Below, one piece after another: positions 31,261 through 32,540 of a DNA stretch of 32,540 nucleotides. Origin of the DNA: Gemmatimonadales bacterium (GTDB taxonomy: Bacteria; Gemmatimonadota; Gemmatimonadetes; Gemmatimonadales; GWC2-71-9); NCBI GenBank assembly GCA_025928645.1, contig JAICJD010000023.1:1-32540 (forward strand). Reading direction: 5' to 3'. Position 1 is the first letter of the stretch. Every line of letters begins with the position of its first letter. Below the pieces are notes generated by a model, which was not told where the DNA came from, searched no databases, and saw only the letters and a list, made by a program, of their open reading frames with translations. The position numbers and the translations under genes were made by a program.

Positions 31261-32481
31261 ATGCCAGTGAAGCACCTGGCCGTGCTCACCATGGCGCTGG
31301 CCGTTTTCGCCTGCGGCGACGACGCACGCCCCACCGAGCCCGGGTCGACCACCTCGATTGCGGCCGACTCGGCACAGGCCGCCCTCAATCCGGCCCTGGT
31401 TGCGCAGGGCCAGCAGATTTTCCGATTCGAAACCTACGGCGACGAGACCTTCTGGACCGACACTCTCCACCTCCACCGCGTGATCCGGAACGCCGTGAGC
31501 CCTAAGACAGCCCTCTCGGTCGGGCTCAAGGTCGATGTCGACGCCCTCCCGCACGAGATCAAGGCCGGAATCCGAAACGGCACGCTCGACCTGGACGATC
31601 CGGCCACCACCGTGGCGCTGCTCAAGCTGAATGCCGTGGTCGGCGTGGTAGGACAGGTGGACGCGCGGAACCGGCTCACCCGCGTGGGCGTGACCTGCGC
31701 GCTCTGCCATTCGACCGTGACCAACTCGCTCGCGCCCGGCATCGGCCACCGGCTCGACGGCTGGCCCAACCGCGACCTCAACGTCGGCGCCATCATCGCG
31801 CTCTCGCCCGCCCTCACGGCGCGGCAGAAGACCGTGTACAACTCCTGGGGCCCCGGCATGTACGACGCCAGGTTCAACCAGGACGGCAAGAACATGCCGG
31901 TGGTCATTCCGCCGGCGTTCGGCCTGCGCCACGTGAAGCGCGAGATCTATACCGGTGACGACACCGTCTCGTACTGGAATGCCTACGTCGCCATCACCCA
32001 GATGCATGGGCACGGCCGCTTCGCGGACCCGCGGATCAACGTCGCCGTCAACAACCCGCCGGATCTGGTCACGTCGAAGCTCAGGGCCCTCAAGATCTAT
32101 CAGTTCAGCCTCGAGAAGCCGGAGCCGCGGGACATCCCCGACCCCGACGCGGTCCGGCGAGGCCGAGCCTTGTTCCATGGCGCCGCCGGATGCGCGCGCT
32201 GCCATGCGGGCGCGCTCTACACCGATGTGAACAGGGGCCGCCTCCACACCGCCGCCGAGGTGGGACAGGATCCGGCAACAGCGGCGCGAAGCGCGACGGG
32301 ACTCTACCGCACCACGCCGCTCCGCGGGCTGTGGCATCCGCCCCAGCTGCGGGGACCGTACTTCCATGACGGCGGCGCGGCGACGCTGCGCCAAGTGGTC
32401 GCGCACTACGTCCGGCTTTTCGACCTTTCGCTCTCGCCACAGCAGAAGGAGGATCTCGTCGCCTATCTCAAGACTCTCTAG
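31261..32481 (+). CDS. Di-haem cytochrome c lipoprotein (MauG/CCP-like)
   Basis: A 406-residue exported lipoprotein: short leader, lipobox VFAC with Cys18 followed by GDD. It has two c-type haem motifs, CALCH (146-150) and CARCH (311-315), spaced as in two-domain di-haem peroxidases or MauG-like proteins. The C-terminal domain has LRGLWHPPQLRGPYFHDGGAATLRQVVAHY, typical of the electron-transfer/peroxidase family (residues about 346-375). A role in peroxide removal or periplasmic electron transfer is likely; the exact reaction is not known. AGGAG (31246-31250) supports ATG 31261. It probably is repressed or activated by the divergent SufR-like regulator. A short stretch of 59 bases after its stop holds nothing recognisable. 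Confidence 0.88.
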   Translation: MPVKHLAVLTMALAVFACGDDARPTEPGSTTSIAADSAQAALNPALVAQGQQIFRFETYGDETFWTDTLHLHRVIRNAVSPKTALSVGLKVDVDALPHEIKAGIRNGTLDLDDPATTVALLKLNAVVGVVGQVDARNRLTRVGVTCALCHSTVTNSLAPGIGHRLDGWPNRDLNVGAIIALSPALTARQKTVYNSWGPGMYDARFNQDGKNMPVVIPPAFGLRHVKREIYTGDDTVSYWNAYVAITQMHGHGRFADPRINVAVNNPPDLVTSKLRALKIYQFSLEKPEPRDIPDPDAVRRGRALFHGAAGCARCHAGALYTDVNRGRLHTAAEVGQDPATAARSATGLYRTTPLRGLWHPPQLRGPYFHDGGAATLRQVVAHYVRLFDLSLSPQQKEDLVAYLKTL

Positions 32482-32540
32482 CGGCGATCACCTTGCGACG
32501 GCGGCGGCATCCGGGCAGATTCTCGGATCCCCACCCTTCA

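Overview
The window is a contiguous, very GC-rich bacterial chromosome segment with about 28 protein genes. Several features point to an environmental Gemmatimonadota-like bacterium: protein kinases fused to TolB-like/TPR modules, a membrane-anchored BTAD regulator, many lipoproteins, an actinobacterial-type succinate dehydrogenase and palindromic GTCACCCTGAGCGAAGCGAAGG-type intergenic repeats. This assignment is inference from gene content. There are no rRNAs, tRNAs, CRISPR arrays or transposases.

Layout. 1-3189 (minus): the start of an exported protein cut by the window edge, and a large Ser/Thr kinase with a transmembrane segment and an extracytoplasmic TolB-like/TPR region. 3366-8768: a DinB-family protein, a lipoprotein EEP hydrolase, an MFS transporter overlapping a BTAD-type regulator, and a divergent GlcG/HbpS-like lipoprotein. 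8943-12491: a DUF4126 membrane protein, a BBE-type FAD oxidoreductase and a TIM-barrel glycosidase-like protein whose signal peptide seems to be out of frame. 12630-14887: an APC permease followed by a DDAH-type hydrolase. 15250-18068: a zinc-ribbon/SH3-like membrane protein and a second kinase-TolB-TPR protein without a transmembrane segment. 18117-19818: a DUF1697 protein, a 60-residue CxxC protein and a translationally coupled 5'-3' exonuclease-type protein. 19908-24498: a MacAB-like export system with adaptor, ATPase and two permeases, the last two separated by an inverted-repeat element. 24571-25529: an Xre-RES toxin-antitoxin pair. 25621-26028: DoxX. 26201-30446: a succinate dehydrogenase operon resembling mycobacterial Sdh1, plus a downstream helical-repeat protein. 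30472-32481: a SufR-like Cys-rich repressor divergent from a di-heme cytochrome c lipoprotein across a 28-bp palindrome.

The most notable signals are these. The RES toxin gene has a near-perfect intrinsic terminator inside its first 25 codons, while the antitoxin promoter's -10 sits in the centre of a perfect inverted repeat. The SufR-like regulator and cytochrome pair has one strong shared operator. Two promoters are placed exactly 7 nt before a start codon, consistent with leaderless mRNAs; one drives a 9-codon leader overlapping a kinase start. The succinate dehydrogenase anchor has Cys/His residues compatible with the Rieske-cluster type of complex II.
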